From: Paenibacillus sophorae
Lineage (GTDB): Bacteria > Bacillota > Bacilli > Paenibacillales > Paenibacillaceae
Reading direction: 5' to 3'
Assembly (NCBI RefSeq): GCF_018966525.1
Contig: NZ_CP076607.1
Location: 992,001 to 1,056,000, forward strand
Length of the DNA: 64,000 bases
Shown here: in pieces, positions 16,774 through 24,870 of the stretch
Layout of the letters: each line of letters opens with the position of its first letter
Position numbering within the stretch: position 1 is the first letter of the stretch
Made by a program: the position numbers and the translations under genes
Notes under the pieces: model-generated
Database searches by the model: none
Seen by the model: only the letters and a program-made list of their open reading frames with translations
Told to the model about the DNA's origin: nothing

Positions 16774-17367
16774 TTGGCTGGAATTCATTTGGGAAAAGGC
16801 CAGAACATTGATCTGACCAAGGGAAACTCAGGTCTGACGAACGTGATCGTCGGTCTGGGTTGGGACCCTGCCGGGAACAAGGGATTGTTCGGCTCCAAGC
16901 AGAAGAACAATGTCGACTGCGACGCCTCGGCTCTGCTGCTGAACGCTGACGGGAAATTGACGAAAAAGACCAATCTGGTCTGCTTCCATAACATGCAAAG
17001 CTCCTGTAATTCGGTCGTTCATTCCGGCGATAATCTGACGGGGGATGATGACGGGGATGATGAGCAAATCAGGGTGAACCTGGACGCGGTCCCATCTGAT
17101 GTGCATCGGATTCTGGTTGTCGTCAACATCTACGATGCCGTGCACCGCGGACAGGATTTCGGCATGATCAAGTCGGCGTATATCCGTGTGAAGAATGCTT
17201 CGGGCGGCGCCGAGCTGGTCAAGTATAACTTGTCGGACAACTACTCCGGGTTCACCGCCCTGATCAGCGGAGAACTGTACAGGCACGAATCGGAATGGAA
17301 ATTTTCGGCGATCGGCGAAGGCAGCCATGCGGCGCATATCAGTCAATTGGCTGAGCGGTATGTATAA
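16774..17367 (+). CDS. TerD-family stress/tellurium resistance protein
   Basis: A 197-residue TerD-domain protein, a calcium-binding fold found in general stress and tellurite-resistance clusters (compare YceC/D/E of Bacillus). The diagnostic opening GIHLGKGQNIDLTKGNSGLT, the VGLGWDP block and the acidic GDDDGDDEQI calcium region are all present. The start is a TTG at 16774, eight bases after GGAGG. It restores the family N-terminus (M-AGIHLGKGQ); longer starts upstream lack a ribosome site. A TerC-like gene follows in the same direction. Confidence 0.88.
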   Translation: MAGIHLGKGQNIDLTKGNSGLTNVIVGLGWDPAGNKGLFGSKQKNNVDCDASALLLNADGKLTKKTNLVCFHNMQSSCNSVVHSGDNLTGDDDGDDEQIRVNLDAVPSDVHRILVVVNIYDAVHRGQDFGMIKSAYIRVKNASGGAELVKYNLSDNYSGFTALISGELYRHESEWKFSAIGEGSHAAHISQLAERYV

Positions 17368-17482
17368 CCTGGGACATGAACAAATACCAGCAGCGGGCGC
17401 GTGAGATGAACGAAGCCGAATGCCCGGGATTGCGCCGTGTCGCAGGCGGAAAATAATATGATTTTACCGGAGGCAAGCGAAT

Positions 17483-18232
17483 ATGGAAGGGTTATCAAAT
17501 TTTGTTAGGAGCATGAGCGACAGCTATGGCCATTTTTTCTCATGGCATGATGTAATGGCTACGCTGTCAAACCCCGTTAGCTGGGGCATCATCGCAAGTC
17601 TGGTCCTGCTTGAAGGTCTGCTCTCGGCGGACAACGCGCTCGTGCTTGCCGTAATGGTCAAGCATTTGCCCAAGGAGCAGCAGAAGAAGGCACTCTTTTA
17701 CGGAATTCTGGGAGCATATCTGTTCCGATTCTTGGCCATCGGCCTTGGCACCTATCTGATCAAGTTCACATTGGTCAAGGTGCTTGGCGCCCTCTATCTC
17801 TTCTACATCGCCTATAAAGGAATCTTCAAGGGCGGCGGGAACGGAACGGTAGAGAACAAGGGAGCTTCCTTCTGGAGAACGGTGCTGCTCGTCGAGCTGA
17901 TGGACGTCGCCTTCAGTATCGATAGTGTCATCGCCGCCTTCGGCCTAAGCAGCGAAGTATGGGTGCTGTTTATGGGTGGAATTCTGGGCGTGCTGATGAT
18001 GCGCGGCGTGGCGCAGATCTTCCTGAAGCTGATCGAGAAATTCCCTGAACTGGAGCAGATGGCTTTCCTGCTGATTGCCATTATAGCCGGTAAAATGATG
18101 GCCGGCGCTTTCGGATACGAAATGCCCCATGTTATCTTCTTTGCCGTTATCATCTCCGTCTTTGTCGGAACGATTCTGTACAGCGCCGGGCGTAAGCATA
18201 ATAGTGAAGCGAAGAACGAAGTTCACCATTGA
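17483..18232 (+). CDS. TerC-family integral membrane protein
   Basis: A 249-residue TerC/Alx-type membrane protein with about seven hydrophobic segments. Two conserved acidic membrane motifs, LLSADNALVLA and AFSIDSVIAAFG, are characteristic. Family members are linked to metal-ion export, including manganese in some cases, and to tellurite resistance. CCGGAGG precedes the ATG. It pairs with the TerD-like gene upstream, as in Bacillus yce clusters, and is followed by a terminator. I looked for a manganese riboswitch in the short upstream gap and did not see one. Confidence 0.88.
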   Translation: MEGLSNFVRSMSDSYGHFFSWHDVMATLSNPVSWGIIASLVLLEGLLSADNALVLAVMVKHLPKEQQKKALFYGILGAYLFRFLAIGLGTYLIKFTLVKVLGALYLFYIAYKGIFKGGGNGTVENKGASFWRTVLLVELMDVAFSIDSVIAAFGLSSEVWVLFMGGILGVLMMRGVAQIFLKLIEKFPELEQMAFLLIAIIAGKMMAGAFGYEMPHVIFFAVIISVFVGTILYSAGRKHNSEAKNEVHH

Positions 18233-18327
18233 ACAACCTTTTCTCAGGCCTCAGGCGCTGAAAGCGGCGGACCATGGGCTGGGCAGTTTTCTAAATCGGG
18301 ACAACCCTCTTTTATTGAATCATCGCC

Positions 18328-18362
18328 AGGCCTGTCCGATTTGATCGGCAGGCCTTTTTTTG
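18328..18362 (+). terminator. Terminator after the TerC-family gene
   Basis: AGGCCTGTCCGAT pairs with ATCGGCAGGCC, with one bulged T and a TTG loop, and is followed by a run of seven T. Confidence 0.88.
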
Positions 18363-18438
18363 CCGCTGCAATCATAATCCCTCTCTCCGGTACATACATT
18401 GCCACAGGGCGCGGCAATATGGGGGAGGGGGCTGTCTT

Positions 18439-18540
18439 ATGATCCTGGGGTGCCTGATTCTCGTGCTTCTTGTGGCGGCAAGCAGCAAGAAGGCGGAGGG
18501 AATCGCTGAGCTCAATGACGACAGGGATTTCTGGCAATAG
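18439..18540 (+). CDS. Possible 33-residue small membrane protein
   Basis: An ATG lies eight bases after a very strong GGGGGAGGGG ribosome site and opens a 33-codon frame. The N-terminal half is purely hydrophobic (MILGCLILVLLVAASS). The charged tail contains KKAEG, ELNDDRD and FWQ. The layout is that of a small single-span membrane protein. No family is recognised. It lies alone between the TerC terminator and the formate/nitrite channel gene. Confidence 0.4.
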   Translation: MILGCLILVLLVAASSKKAEGIAELNDDRDFWQ

Positions 18541-18665
18541 AGATTATTCGCCAATCTTCGAGGTTTGTTGTTTCAAGCGTTTTTTTGCGGTTTATTGGGT
18601 ATAATAAGGCCGAGGCTCGCGTTATCCCAGAGGCTGCTGAAAATACGACAACCCACGGAGGAACT

Positions 18666-19454
18666 ATGGAGAATGAAGCGCTGTTAAAAGTCGAGCAGTT
18701 GGCGCTCAAGAAGCAAAAAGTATACCGCAACAGTATATTCCGTTACATTGCCCGCGCTATGCTGGCCAGTATGTTTATCGGGTTCGGGGTTATCGTGGCA
18801 TTTAAAACCGGAAACTTTTTTTACATGGAGCATTCTCCAATGACCTATCCCATGGCTGCCGTCACATTCGGAGCCGCTATCATCCTTATTTCATACGGCG
18901 GAGGCGACCTGTTTACCGGCGATACGTTCTATTACACCTATGCGGCGCTTCGCAAGAAGATGCAGTGGACGGATGTCGGACGGATGTGGGTGTGGAGCTA
19001 TATCGGAAATATTCTTGGAGCAACGGCATTTGCACTGCTCATTTATTTGACTGGTCTATTCTATGATTCGAATGTAAACGGGTTCCTCCTGAATGTCGTT
19101 GCTCATAAAATGGAAGCTCCGGCGATCCAGCTGTTCTGGCGGGCGATCCTTTGTAACTGGCTCGTCTGTCTCGCCTTTTTCGTGCCGCTGTCGATGAAGG
19201 CCGACGGCGCCAAATTGTTCGCCATGGTATTGTTTGTCTTCTGCTTCTTTATTTCGGGCTATGAACATAGCATTGCCAATATGTGTACCTTCGCGATCGC
19301 GCTTGTGCTGGATCACCCCGGAACGATCTCTTGGGGCGGTGTCGTGCACAATCTGGTTCCGGTAACCCTCGGCAATTTGATCGGCGGCGGCGTGCTGATG
19401 GGTGTCATGTACTATTATGTGAACAAGCCTTTCCTGGACGATGAAGCGCATTAA
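18666..19454 (+). CDS. Formate/nitrite transporter (FNT) family channel
   Basis: A 262-residue FNT-family channel with six hydrophobic segments. Signature regions are MLASMFIGFGVIVAFKTGN near residue 33, SYGGGDLFTGDTFYY near 79 and NWLVCLAFF near 170. It conducts formate, nitrite, hydrosulfide or similar small anions across the membrane. The in-frame ATG at 18666 follows CGGAGGAAC and is preferred over upstream codons. It converges on a minus-strand rhodanese gene, sharing a bidirectional terminator. Which anion is carried is uncertain. Confidence 0.9.
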   Translation: MENEALLKVEQLALKKQKVYRNSIFRYIARAMLASMFIGFGVIVAFKTGNFFYMEHSPMTYPMAAVTFGAAIILISYGGGDLFTGDTFYYTYAALRKKMQWTDVGRMWVWSYIGNILGATAFALLIYLTGLFYDSNVNGFLLNVVAHKMEAPAIQLFWRAILCNWLVCLAFFVPLSMKADGAKLFAMVLFVFCFFISGYEHSIANMCTFAIALVLDHPGTISWGGVVHNLVPVTLGNLIGGGVLMGVMYYYVNKPFLDDEAH

Positions 19455-19502
19455 TTAAGGGGCGGCGGCTGGAATTCATGGCATCCTCCGGCTTGATTAA
19501 AG

Positions 19503-19544
19503 AAAGGCCTTCCTTCTGCATGAAGACAGAAGCGAAGGCCTTTT
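19503..19544. terminator. Bidirectional terminator between FNT channel and rhodanese genes
   Basis: AAAGGCCTTC plus TTCTG pairs with CAGAAG plus GAAGGCCTTT around an eight-base loop, with T-rich tails on both strands. It lies between two convergent genes. Confidence 0.8.
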
Positions 19545-19585
19545 GCTTGCGAAGCGGCCTGATGGGCCGCCCCGTTTCTTCCTGG

Positions 19586-20050
19586 TTAGCGGTCCTGCGG
19601 CGGCATTGGCGGCATATGCCAGCAGAGCGGCGCTTCCTCCCGAAGCGTGCCTTCCAGCGGTCCGCCTTCCCGCCGCCAATACTCGATGCCGCCGAGCATC
19701 TCTTTGACCCGGTAGCCCTGCGCGGCCAGCCGGGCGGCCGCTTTGGTTGCTCCGTTGCAGGCCGGCCCCCAGCAGTACAGGACCAGCACTTTGTCCTGCG
19801 GAAGAGCCGTAAGTCCGCCGCTGCCAAGATGTCCCGAGGGGAGAGAGACGGCGCCGGGCAGATGCGCTTCTTCATAGGAACGGGCATCGCGGACATCGAC
19901 CAGAACGAAGTTCCGGATTCGTTCGCGAATATCGTAAGCGACATCGGCTACGTCGGTTTCGAATCTTCCTTTTGCGGCAAAATAGGCTGCGGCCTCGGCA
20001 GGAGAAGTGGCCGGGGCGGCCAGCACCTGCGATTTCGGCTTGAAATTCAT
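19586..20050 (-). CDS. Rhodanese-domain sulfurtransferase
   Basis: A 154-residue single-domain rhodanese, soluble. The FVLVDVRDARSYEEAHLPGAVSLP segment spans residues 48-71. The active-site loop begins with Cys at residue 93 (LYCWGPACNGA), with a second Cys at 98. The ATG has AAGGAGG upstream. It is divergently transcribed from a LysR-type gene across about 130 bases, which suggests control by that regulator. Such proteins move sulfane sulfur; the partner is unknown. Confidence 0.88.
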   Translation of the reverse strand: MNFKPKSQVLAAPATSPAEAAAYFAAKGRFETDVADVAYDIRERIRNFVLVDVRDARSYEEAHLPGAVSLPSGHLGSGGLTALPQDKVLVLYCWGPACNGATKAAARLAAQGYRVKEMLGGIEYWRREGGPLEGTLREEAPLCWHMPPMPPQDR

Positions 20051-20118
20051 GCGTTCAACCTCCTTGAAAATTCTGAAATGGCTGTTTTCTTTATTTTAGC
20101 TTGAATCGGTCATTATAG

Positions 20119-20138
20119 TTATCTATAGTATTGGATAA
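20119..20138. promoter_or_regulatory. Candidate LysR-type operator between rhodanese and LysR genes
   Basis: TTATC-N10-GATAA, flanked outward by ATAGTT and AACTAT, forms a dyad in the divergent gap. Position between a LysR gene and its divergent neighbour is the classical site for a LysR-regulated promoter pair. Confidence 0.4.
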
Positions 20139-20179
20139 CAACTATCGAAATAAATGATATTTAAATGGGAGGATGCGGG

Positions 20180-21058
20180 ATGGAGCTTACCTATTTGCGA
20201 ACCTTTTGCGAGGTCGCCGCAAGCGGCAGCCTTACACGGGCGGCTGAAAATCTGGGGTATGCACAGTCCAGCGTAACGGCTCAGATTGCCAAGCTGGAGG
20301 AAATGTACGGGGCGAAGCTGCTGGAGCGTTCGGGAAGGGGAATGGTTCCCACTTTTGCCGGCAGAACGCTGCTCCAATATGCCGGTCAAATGCTGGCGCT
20401 AAGGGAGGAAGCGAAGGAGATGATCTCCGATGGGCAGGCGGGAGAGCTGACGATCGGTTCGATCGAGACGCTTGCCGCCTATTTTTTGCCGCAGCGCCTG
20501 CATCATTACCGTAAACAGTATCCGGATATCCGCATGCGCGTGCTGCCGGGTTCCGAAAGTGACATTATCGCCGCTGTACGGAATAAATCCGCCGATTTTG
20601 GCCTGATTTTTGACATGCCCTATGCATCGGATGAGCTTCAGGTCTTGGCTTTGCAGCCGGAGGAACTGTTCATCATTGTCGATCCCGGGCACCCGCTGGC
20701 GGGCCGTGATTCGGTAGAGTTGTCCATGCTTGCCGCCGAGCCGCTCGTTCTGACCGAGGATACGTGTACGTACCGGAATCTTTTGCTGCAAAAAATGAGA
20801 GGTTTGGGAATGACGCCGAGAGTGGAGCTGGAGTTCGGCAATCTGGAGGGAATCAAGCAGGCCGTCAAGCATGAGTGGGGAGTTGCTTTTCTTCCGGGCT
20901 ATACGATTTTAGAAGAATTGCGGCGGGGGGAGCTAAAGGCGATTCCAGTGTCGGAAGACGGCGGCAAAGGCTTCTTCATCCAGCTGATATACCGCAAAGA
21001 CCGCTGGCTGTCCTCTTCCTTCAAGCGGTTTATTGAAATGATGCAGGTAGGCAGGTAG
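20180..21058 (+). CDS. LysR-family transcriptional regulator
   Basis: A 292-residue LysR-type regulator. The N-terminal helix-turn-helix reads FCEVAASGSLTRAAENLGYAQSSVTAQIAKLEE at residues 9-41, and the substrate-binding domain covers about residues 90-290. The upstream ATG at 20165 overlaps the GGGAGG ribosome site, so the ATG at 20180, which gives MELTYLRTF, is chosen. Its divergent neighbour, the rhodanese gene, is the most likely target. The effector is unknown. Confidence 0.92.
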   Translation: MELTYLRTFCEVAASGSLTRAAENLGYAQSSVTAQIAKLEEMYGAKLLERSGRGMVPTFAGRTLLQYAGQMLALREEAKEMISDGQAGELTIGSIETLAAYFLPQRLHHYRKQYPDIRMRVLPGSESDIIAAVRNKSADFGLIFDMPYASDELQVLALQPEELFIIVDPGHPLAGRDSVELSMLAAEPLVLTEDTCTYRNLLLQKMRGLGMTPRVELEFGNLEGIKQAVKHEWGVAFLPGYTILEELRRGELKAIPVSEDGGKGFFIQLIYRKDRWLSSSFKRFIEMMQVGR

Positions 21059-21116
21059 AGTAAAAAGTTAAGCCGTTGAAGATATGCGCATACAGGAAAT
21101 ACGGCAGCGTAAACAG

Positions 21117-21152
21117 CAAAAAAGCCGCATTCCGGCAAACCGGGCAGCGGCT
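21117..21152 (-). terminator. Terminator of the 46-residue small gene
   Basis: On the minus strand AGCCGC...CGG pairs with CCG...GCGGCT, followed by a run of T. It lies just downstream of the small gene at 21166-21306, supporting that gene as a real transcription unit. Confidence 0.75.
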
Positions 21153-21165
21153 GTTCAAGTGTAAG

Positions 21166-21306
21166 TCAGCAGTTCTTGTAAGTTATGAACTGCAGGCGGG
21201 ATTTGATTTCTTTTTGCCATTTCACATCTCCTACCTTGACGGCAAGATTAAACAAATCCAGGTAATCATCAACCTTCAGTGACGTCCGGGCAGCGGCTGC
21301 GTTCAT
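21166..21306 (-). CDS. 46-residue protein with an upstream Fur box (unknown function)
   Basis: A 46-codon frame on the minus strand with GAAGGAG eleven bases before its ATG. It is followed by its own terminator and has a perfect Fur box 48 bases upstream. The product is soluble-looking and helical, with segments SLKVDDYLDLFNLAVKVGD and WQKEIKSRLQFITYKNC. I do not recognise a family; it does not look like FbpA, and FbpB/FbpC-like basic proteins are only a loose analogy. The assembled signals (operator, ribosome site, frame, terminator) make an iron-repressed small gene likely. Confidence 0.65.
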   Translation of the reverse strand: MNAAAARTSLKVDDYLDLFNLAVKVGDVKWQKEIKSRLQFITYKNC

Positions 21307-21618
21307 ATGCAATCAGTCTCCTTCAAATTAATTTCAACAACAGTTTTTAATAATGATAATCATTATCACCAAAACCATTATTGTTATTATCCACATAATA
21401 CGTCTAAAAATCAATATGAAAAGTGAAATATCTCACTTTGAAATGTTACAATTTTAAGCAAACTGACAAGAGAAGGAATATTTAATAATGTAAGCATGGA
21501 TATGAGAAGTGATATTTACGATTAGAGATGGTGTTTTATACTAATGTTAGCAGGATATCTCCCAATATTTGTCGAAAGATCTTATATAGTTAATAAGTAC
21601 TCGAAAAGGAGAAATTGT
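21307..21618. other. Regulatory gap between the small gene and the c-di-GMP protein gene
   Basis: This AT-rich stretch holds the Fur box at 21354-21368 and a second imperfect ATTATTGTTATTAT segment near 21376-21392. Codons upstream of 21619 are open in frame with the downstream gene, but AAAGGAG before the ATG at 21619 shows they are not the start. Confidence 0.5.
21354..21368. promoter_or_regulatory. Perfect 7-1-7 Fur box
   Basis: TGATAATCATTATCA matches the Bacillus Fur 7-1-7 consensus (TGATAATNATTATCA) at every position. It is placed 48 bases upstream of the 46-residue minus-strand gene and about 250 bases upstream of the plus-strand GGDEF-EAL gene. The small gene is the more likely target. 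Confidence 0.85.
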
Positions 21619-24600
21619 ATGAGGCGGTTCAAAGTCATTCTCCTGTTTTTTATTCTACTTATACTTTTGCCGGATGCCGCTTACGCTGCAAGAGAAGAAG
21701 TCGTCTACAAGGCGGAACTGGACTATCCTCCCTACAAATATATACAGAATGAATATTTGACCGGCTTTGACATTGATCTCACCAATATGATTTTCGGGAA
21801 GCAGGACTACCTGGTTCATTATGGCAGCGACTCATGGAGCAAGGTATACCAGCAGCTTCGCGACGGAGAGATTGACACGGCGGGAATGATGGCTGTAACC
21901 GAGGAGCGGAAGAAGGACGTTCTCTTTTCAAGTCCTGTCATGAAGATCCGTATTTCCGTGTACGCCCGGCAGGATTTAAAGGATGATATTGATCTGGAAC
22001 ACTTGGGCAATTATAAAGTCGGCGTGGGGGCGGGACAGTATACCGAGGACGTGCTTCGGAAGAGGCTGGGGGTCCCTGGCTATACTGCGTATCCGACGGT
22101 GGCGGAAGCTTTGAATGCTCTGGGCAGGGGCGATATTGATCTCCTGTTCGAGAACCAGACGGTCGTTGATTATCTGATTGTGGAAGAAGGATTAACCGAC
22201 AGCATTATACATAAAATGAGAAATCTTTATCCGGCGGACGTGGCTTACGGAGTCAGTAAAACTTCACGGGAACTTGTGCCTTATATTAATGACCGTCTGA
22301 AGCAGTTGAAGCAGAGCGGGGCGTTTGAAGAGCTGTACCAGCAGTATTTTTTCGAGCATTCCGAAGATTACCGCAACAGGATGCATTTGAAGACCATCGC
22401 CTGGATCGTGATCGGCTGCTGTCTGCTGGCCGTAGGCGCTTTCCTTCTCAGAATGTATATTAATCATCTGCGCCGGATTATTCAGGCCGAGCAGCAGTTT
22501 TTCGAGGATATGATCGAGCATACGGGCGTTCTGGTCTGGGCGGTTTATGAGGACAGGACGGTGCTGCGCCTAAACAAGTACGGTGAAAAAGTCATCGGCC
22601 TCAGGGAGAAGGAAATCATCGGAAAAAGCCTGGACGATGTGGTGGTGAGAGTGCCCGGCGGAAACAGGATGATAGAATTACTGTGCCGGGCGGCCTTGAA
22701 GGATTTTGTCAGCCATGTTGAATTTCAAATCCCGGACGGAGTTTCCGAGGGGCGATACTTTACGTTCCGGACGACGCTGATTAAGGGGCTTGGGGGCGGC
22801 AATTCAAAAGCTTTTGTACTGATCGGCATAGATATCGACGAGTCTAAGCGTAATGAGCTGGAGCTGCAGCACAGCTACAGGAAGCTGGAAGCCACTCATT
22901 TAGAGCTGGCAACCGCAAAGGAGGAGCTGCAGGATCAGAACGGCAAGCTGAGCTACAGCGAGCAAAGATTCCGCCTGGCTGTGGAAGCCTCCGGCGCCTT
23001 TTTGTGGGAATACGATCACGAGAAGCAGGGGCACTGGGTATCGGAACGCTGGTATGAGGTCATGGGTTATAAACAAGATGAAATTGATCTTTCCGTGGAA
23101 ACGGTGCTTGGTTTGATCCATCCCGATGACCGGGAGCGGGCAAGCAAGGCCCGGGAGGAGCATCTGGCGGGCCTGACGCCGCTGTATGAAAGTGAATATA
23201 GAATGCGGACCAAGAGCGGGCATTACTTCTGGTTTGAGGTCAGAGGCAAGGCGACTTACGACAAGGGGGAAGGAATCCAGCTGTTCCTTGGTTCCCTGAT
23301 CGACATTAGCAACCGGAAACAAATGGAGCTTAAGCTTAGCGGCAGCTATCAGGAGCTTGAAGCGACCTACGAGCAGCTTGCGGCAACGCAGCAGGAGCTT
23401 GTGGACCAGTATGACACTCTGCTGGAGAATCAGAGAAAGATGCATCATCTCGCCTATTTCGATTCTTTGAGCCATTTGCCCAACCGTCTTTTTCTGCTGG
23501 AGACGATGGAGGAATACTTCGGGCGCCCCGGCGGCAGCGCTGCGCTGCTGTTCGTGGATACGGACAATTTCAAATACATCAATGATACGATGGGCCATAA
23601 GTTCGGCGACATTCTCATCTGCCAGGTGAGCGAAAGACTGCAGTCGATCATTGTTCGTGACGGCAGCATGCTCTCAAGACTGGGCGGCGATGAATTTGTC
23701 GTATTCTTAAAAAATATTGAAGAGCATAAGGAAGTGCTGGCGCTGGCGGAGCAGCTGCTCCTCGAGTTCAGGAGACCGTTCGAGATCGGTGAGAGCAGCG
23801 TTTATGTCTCCGCCAGCATCGGAATCTCCTTCTACCCGGAAGACGGAAATACGACGGAGGAAATTCTCAAAAATGCGGATGTGGCGATGTACCGCGCTAA
23901 GGAAGCGGGCAAGGGCGTTTATGCCGTATACGACAGGGGGATGCACACCGAGTTTAACGAGCGGGTGGTGATTGAGAAGCATCTGCGCAGCGCGCTGGAC
24001 AATGAGGAGTTTGAACTATTCTACCAGCCGCAGGTTGATCTCCTTACCGGCGCCATTTCCGGCTTTGAAGCGCTGATCCGCTGGAACAGCCCCGTTCTCG
24101 GCTTCGTCTCGCCGCTGTCGTTCATCAAGATTGCTGAAGATTCCCGGCTGATTATCCCTATAGGGGAATGGGTGCTCCGGAAGGCCTGCCATTTCATGTC
24201 GGGGTTGTGCCAGCAGAAAAATAATTGCTATAAAATTGCGGTCAATATCTCGGTTATTCAACTGCTGCAGGACGATTTTATCGAAACCGTGCTGAACGTC
24301 CTGTCCGAAAGCGGAATTTCCCCCGGGTGCCTTGAACTGGAGATTACGGAGACGGTCTTCATTGAATCGTTCGAGCGGATTGTCGGTAAGCTGGAGTATT
24401 TAAAAATGCAAGGCATCCGCATCGCACTGGACGACTTCGGAACGGGCTATTCATCGCTTAGCTACCTGCAGCAGCTGCCGATTACCACGCTCAAGATGGA
24501 TAAGGCCTTTATTGATCCGCTGTCGGACGATTCATACAGCCAGTCGTTTATCCGGACGATGGTGTCACTGGGTCATGAAATGGGGCTGGAGGTCGTAGCG

Positions 24601-24735
24601 GAAGGCGTGGAAGACAGCAGCCAGCTGGTTATTCTTGAGGAGGCCGGATGCGACAAGGTACAGGGCTACCTGTTCAGCAGACCGCTCTCGCAGCGGAATA
24701 CGCAGGAGCTGATGCGACGCCATAAGCTTGATTAG
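21619..24735 (+). CDS. Membrane c-di-GMP enzyme: SBP_bac_3-PAS-PAS-GGDEF-EAL
   Basis: A 1038-residue sensor enzyme. Order: signal peptide (1-24), extracytoplasmic family 3 solute-binding domain (about 27-250, DYPPYKYIQNEYLTGFDIDLT), membrane helix (about 257-278), PAS (288-414), a short coiled coil, PAS (450-568), GGDEF (610-775) and EAL (790-1035). Both catalytic motifs look intact: RLGGDEFVVFL near 687 and GFEALIRW near 815, followed by ETVFIE, DDFGTGYSSL, KMDKAFID and EGVED. It could therefore make and degrade c-di-GMP according to an amino-acid-like ligand outside the cell. No RxxD inhibitory site precedes GGDEF. The start follows AAAGGAG. Confidence 0.93.
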   Translation: MRRFKVILLFFILLILLPDAAYAAREEVVYKAELDYPPYKYIQNEYLTGFDIDLTNMIFGKQDYLVHYGSDSWSKVYQQLRDGEIDTAGMMAVTEERKKDVLFSSPVMKIRISVYARQDLKDDIDLEHLGNYKVGVGAGQYTEDVLRKRLGVPGYTAYPTVAEALNALGRGDIDLLFENQTVVDYLIVEEGLTDSIIHKMRNLYPADVAYGVSKTSRELVPYINDRLKQLKQSGAFEELYQQYFFEHSEDYRNRMHLKTIAWIVIGCCLLAVGAFLLRMYINHLRRIIQAEQQFFEDMIEHTGVLVWAVYEDRTVLRLNKYGEKVIGLREKEIIGKSLDDVVVRVPGGNRMIELLCRAALKDFVSHVEFQIPDGVSEGRYFTFRTTLIKGLGGGNSKAFVLIGIDIDESKRNELELQHSYRKLEATHLELATAKEELQDQNGKLSYSEQRFRLAVEASGAFLWEYDHEKQGHWVSERWYEVMGYKQDEIDLSVETVLGLIHPDDRERASKAREEHLAGLTPLYESEYRMRTKSGHYFWFEVRGKATYDKGEGIQLFLGSLIDISNRKQMELKLSGSYQELEATYEQLAATQQELVDQYDTLLENQRKMHHLAYFDSLSHLPNRLFLLETMEEYFGRPGGSAALLFVDTDNFKYINDTMGHKFGDILICQVSERLQSIIVRDGSMLSRLGGDEFVVFLKNIEEHKEVLALAEQLLLEFRRPFEIGESSVYVSASIGISFYPEDGNTTEEILKNADVAMYRAKEAGKGVYAVYDRGMHTEFNERVVIEKHLRSALDNEEFELFYQPQVDLLTGAISGFEALIRWNSPVLGFVSPLSFIKIAEDSRLIIPIGEWVLRKACHFMSGLCQQKNNCYKIAVNISVIQLLQDDFIETVLNVLSESGISPGCLELEITETVFIESFERIVGKLEYLKMQGIRIALDDFGTGYSSLSYLQQLPITTLKMDKAFIDPLSDDSYSQSFIRTMVSLGHEMGLEVVAEGVEDSSQLVILEEAGCDKVQGYLFSRPLSQRNTQELMRRHKLD

Positions 24736-24809
24736 GCTGGAGGTAACCCGGTATGTCGTAAGCACCCAGCAAGCCGAGTGAAATGATATTCATGTTCTGC
24801 AAGAAAAAT

Positions 24810-24852
24810 AGGGATGTCTACAGTCCAGCCTTATGCTGGTGTGGACATCCCT
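24810..24852. terminator. Bidirectional terminator between two c-di-GMP genes
   Basis: AGGGATGTC...CCAGC pairs with GCTGG...GACATCCCT; T-rich sequence flanks both sides (TTTC on plus, TATTTTT on minus). It separates convergent genes. Confidence 0.8.
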
Positions 24853-24870
24853 TTCGCTGTTTCCCTGGCA

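Noticed and set aside
17376..17456. 26-codon frame between terD-like and terC-like genes
   Set aside because: It lacks a ribosome site and any hydrophobic or conserved pattern. It could be a degenerate tail of a former gene, but nothing supports expression.
17368..17482. Possible manganese (yybP-ykoY) riboswitch before the TerC-family gene
   Set aside because: TerC genes often carry one, but the expected GGGGAGTA-type 5' element is not present in the short gap.
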